Shown: positions 6,222-7,561 of the stretch, piece by piece
How the letters are laid out: each line of letters begins with the position of its first letter
Position numbering within the stretch: position 1 is the first letter of the stretch
Assembly (NCBI GenBank): GCA_003153655.1
Contig: PMAK01000055.1
Coordinates: 1-7,561, forward strand
DNA: 7,561 bases
Direction of reading: 5' to 3'
From: Phycisphaerales bacterium
GTDB taxonomy: Bacteria > Planctomycetota > Phycisphaerae > Tepidisphaerales > Tepidisphaeraceae
Program-made: the position numbers and the translations under genes
Notes under the pieces: generated by a model
Databases searched by the model: none
The model's input: only the letters and a program-made list of their open reading frames with translations
Told to the model about the DNA's origin: nothing

Positions 6222-6863
6222 ATGACAAAAAAATCCAACCAATGGTCCGCCGCCCGCAAACATCTTGGCGAAGCCGACCCAATCATGCGAAAAATCGCCA
6301 CAGCTGTCGGCCCCTGCACGCTTAAGCCGAATCGCGATCATTTCTCGATGCTCTGCAAATCGATTTATTCGCAGCAGATTTCGACCGTGGTCGCAGCCGT
6401 GCTTTTCGGCCGATTCAAAGAAAGATTTCCGCGCAAACGCCCAACGCCCGACCACGCATTGAAACTCCTCAATCACTCAGACCCAAACCATCTTCAAGGC
6501 TGCGGCCTATCCCGTCAAAAGCGGAAATACCTGATCGATCTTTCCGAACACTTCCTAAGCGGCAAAATCCCCAGCCGCCGCTTATCTCGCATGAGCGATG
6601 AAGAAGTCATCGAATCTCTGACAGCAGTAAACGGGATCGGCCGTTGGACCGCCGAAATGTTTTTAATCTTTGTGCTGAATCGCGAGGATGTTCTGCCGGT
6701 CGATGATCTGGGCTTGCAGAAAGCAGTGAAGTCCGCCTATCGCCTCAAGCATCTGCCTAAAAAAGCGGAGCTGACAAAAATGGCCGAACCCTGGCGGCCA
6801 TACCGATCCATTGCAACATGGTATCTATGGCGAGCCGCCGATGCCGGCGATGGGGGATGGTGA
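6222..6863 (+). CDS. DNA-3-methyladenine glycosylase, AlkA-type HhH-GPD family
   Basis: This 213-residue monofunctional base-excision enzyme would remove alkylated purines from DNA. The start of the fold is visible as WSAARKHLGEADP (8-20). Next is the helix with SIYSQQIS (47-54), the usual first helix of the glycosylase domain. The helix-hairpin-helix is LTAVNGIGRWTAE (133-145). After it comes LPVDDLGLQKAV (158-169), in which D162 is the expected catalytic aspartate, equivalent to E. coli AlkA D238. The C-terminal WRPYRSIATWYLWR (191-204) is typical of the family. There are no cysteines arranged for a C-terminal Fe-S cluster, which argues against Nth or MutY. At this length it lacks the N-terminal TBP-like domain of E. 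coli AlkA and fits the shorter Mag-like class. The start has no clear Shine-Dalgarno, but it gives the expected N-terminus. It is followed 11 nt downstream by a small ORF. Confidence 0.93.
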   Translation: MTKKSNQWSAARKHLGEADPIMRKIATAVGPCTLKPNRDHFSMLCKSIYSQQISTVVAAVLFGRFKERFPRKRPTPDHALKLLNHSDPNHLQGCGLSRQKRKYLIDLSEHFLSGKIPSRRLSRMSDEEVIESLTAVNGIGRWTAEMFLIFVLNREDVLPVDDLGLQKAVKSAYRLKHLPKKAELTKMAEPWRPYRSIATWYLWRAADAGDGGW

Positions 6864-6868
6864 GGAGG
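6864..6868 (+). promoter_or_regulatory. Ribosome binding site of the small basic ORF
   Basis: GGAGG directly follows the glycosylase stop codon and lies 6 nt before ATG 6875. This optimal spacing is the main reason to believe the 42-codon ORF and to prefer this start over the in-frame ATG at 6818, inside the glycosylase gene. Confidence 0.7.
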
Positions 6869-6874
6869 CGCAAG

Positions 6875-7003
6875 ATGAGCAAATTGGAACTAAGGCGGAA
6901 GATCAGAAAACTTCGGCGATTCCGCTCGAGCATGGAAAAGGCGGAGCGTGACATAGCAGCTGGGCGGTTTGTGCCGCTCGAAAAGCTCCAGCGGAAATAT
7001 TGA
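6875..7003 (+). CDS. Small highly basic protein, 42 residues, function unknown
   Basis: The product starts MSKLELRRKIRKLRRFRSSM and ends VPLEKLQRKY. The first half is very rich in Arg and Lys and looks like one amphipathic helix, apt for nucleic-acid contact. The second half, EKAERDIAAGRFVPLEKL (21-38), resembles the C-terminal segment of several type II antitoxins, in which a phrase such as DIxxGRxxPLEE occurs. No toxin gene is adjacent in the same orientation, so an antitoxin call is only a suggestion; an orphan tail or lineage-specific small protein is equally possible. It has an excellent ribosome site and sits 11 nt after the glycosylase gene, so the two are probably one transcript. It ends 7 nt before the stop of the convergent nuclease-like gene. 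Confidence 0.6.
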   Translation: MSKLELRRKIRKLRRFRSSMEKAERDIAAGRFVPLEKLQRKY

Positions 7004-7018
7004 TCCGCAATTACTTTT
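6991..7018 (+). terminator. Weak hairpin at the convergent gene ends
   Basis: GCGGA (6991-6995) can pair with TCCGC (7004-7008) around an 8-nt loop containing the small ORF's TGA. After a gap, a run of T follows at 7014-7018. The stem is short and the T-run is offset, so this is at best a weak terminator for the glycosylase-small ORF transcript. Confidence 0.3.
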
Positions 7019-7517
7019 TCTGTCCCTGATGACGAATGGGCAGAAGGGAAAGAACGCAAACCTTACGGCCGGTCTTTTGATAAAGCTGATGGAATTGTTT
7101 GAGTTGGGGAATTCGGAGTTTATCCTTGTTGCCCTCAACCTCGCAAAAAAACCAATCCGAAAAATCCAGCGAATAGACGAATAAATCTGGTGCCCACGCG
7201 TCATGTTCCCAAATCCAGTCAAAAACTTCTGATCCCACGATGCGATGCAGTAGTTTCCTCTTTCGTTCGTGCGCTAGGCTCGTATATTTTTCAATCAGGC
7301 AGAGATAGCCGGTGGACTCGCGCAAAAGTACAGCTGCTAGCCACTCATAGAAGTGGTACGTCCCATGTTGGGTGCGGTGCAATCGCCAATCATCTTTATC
7401 AAAGATATCCGGATATCGTTTCGCCCACTGGGGGCCCAATTTGCCCTGTCTAAATAGCTGGTGCTGACTTGGATGATAGGCGAATTGCAATTGGCTACAG
7501 TAATCTAAATCCCCCAT
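7011..7517 (-). CDS. VRR-NUC-like PD-(D/E)XK nuclease-fold protein
   Basis: This 168-residue protein has a C-terminal half that reads like a VRR-NUC domain. APDLFVYSLDFSDWFFCEVEGN (109-130 region) shows PD at 110-111 and the E-x-K strand position as E126-V-E128. It is followed by KDKLRIPQLKQF (131-142), the usual (R/K)LRxxQ helix. Relatives that I recall have EVK where this has EVE, so the catalytic Lys is replaced by Glu; K131 or K133 might substitute. The N-terminal half (YCSQLQFAYHPSQHQLF, then WRLHRTQHGTYHFYEWLAAVLL) looks like a family-specific helical region. The role could be DNA repair, restriction or an inactive binding fold. ATG 7517 has no good Shine-Dalgarno, and the frame stays open to the window edge with EAPLLAFETS before the Met, so the gene may start outside the window. 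Confidence 0.68.
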   Translation of the reverse strand: MGDLDYCSQLQFAYHPSQHQLFRQGKLGPQWAKRYPDIFDKDDWRLHRTQHGTYHFYEWLAAVLLRESTGYLCLIEKYTSLAHERKRKLLHRIVGSEVFDWIWEHDAWAPDLFVYSLDFSDWFFCEVEGNKDKLRIPQLKQFHQLYQKTGRKVCVLSLLPIRHQGQKK

Positions 7518-7561
7518 AGAGGTCTCGAAAGCAAGTAGGGGAGCCTCTGAAAAACCCCTCT

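Noticed and set aside
6088..6282. N-terminal extension of the 160-residue protein to 6201 or 6282
   Set aside because: The extended starts lack Shine-Dalgarno sites, the 6282 start overlaps the glycosylase gene, and the promoter-like elements and AAGGAG point to ATG 6087. The extension is not strictly excluded.
7404..7417. Perfect 14-bp palindrome GATATCCGGATATC
   Set aside because: It lies within the coding sequence of the nuclease-like gene (RYPDIFD region). About 0.5 such palindromes are expected by chance in a window this long, so no function is claimed.
7518..7548. Imperfect hairpin AGAGGTCTC / GAGCCTCT at the window edge
   Set aside because: It has one bulge and may lie within the coding sequence if the nuclease-like gene starts beyond the window; there is no supporting context.

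Overview
The window looks like chromosomal DNA from a Planctomycetota bacterium, possibly a Phycisphaerae-type lineage. The pointers are a PEP-CTERM surface protein, a long nitrite/sulfite reductase of a type I associate with planctomycetes, a DUF4202 protein, and many family-level hypotheticals in moderately GC-rich DNA. This assignment rests on remembered family resemblance, not on a search. I see no rRNA, tRNA, CRISPR array, insertion sequence, integrase or phage gene.

Layout. (1) Positions 1-1159, plus strand: the 3' part of a four-helix membrane protein overlaps a DUF4202 protein by 11 nt, and a likely intrinsic terminator follows. (2) Positions 1160-1449: a leader region ending in a very strong Shine-Dalgarno sequence. 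(3) Positions 1450-2628, plus strand: a secreted PEP-CTERM protein split by one in-frame TAG. (4) Positions 5469-2625, minus strand: a two-gene operon of a 754-residue ferredoxin-type nitrite/sulfite reductase and a 191-residue conserved protein of unknown function. Its last gene overlaps the PEP-CTERM stop codon tail to tail. (5) Positions 5470-5604: the reductase promoter region. (6) Positions 6087-5605, minus strand: a 160-residue unknown protein with an internal duplication. It is divergent from (7) an AlkA/HhH-GPD DNA glycosylase (6222-6863, plus), which is followed at once by a 42-codon basic ORF. (8) Positions 7517-7011, minus strand: a VRR-NUC-like PD-(D/E)XK protein, converging on the 42-codon ORF and open to the window edge.

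Functional reading. The centre is assimilatory nitrogen or sulfur reduction: a six-electron siroheme enzyme with a tightly coupled unknown partner. A DUF4202 gene lies on its far side, beyond the PEP-CTERM locus. The right third has a nucleic-acid flavour: glycosylase, nuclease-like fold and a probable small DNA-binding-type module.

The points most worth a second look are these: cysteine clusters in both halves of the reductase, its extra HEPN-like C-terminal domain, the duplicated module in the 160-residue protein, the ExE variant in the nuclease-like protein, and the TAG in the PEP-CTERM gene. I did not find convincing evidence of a complete new defence or mobile system.
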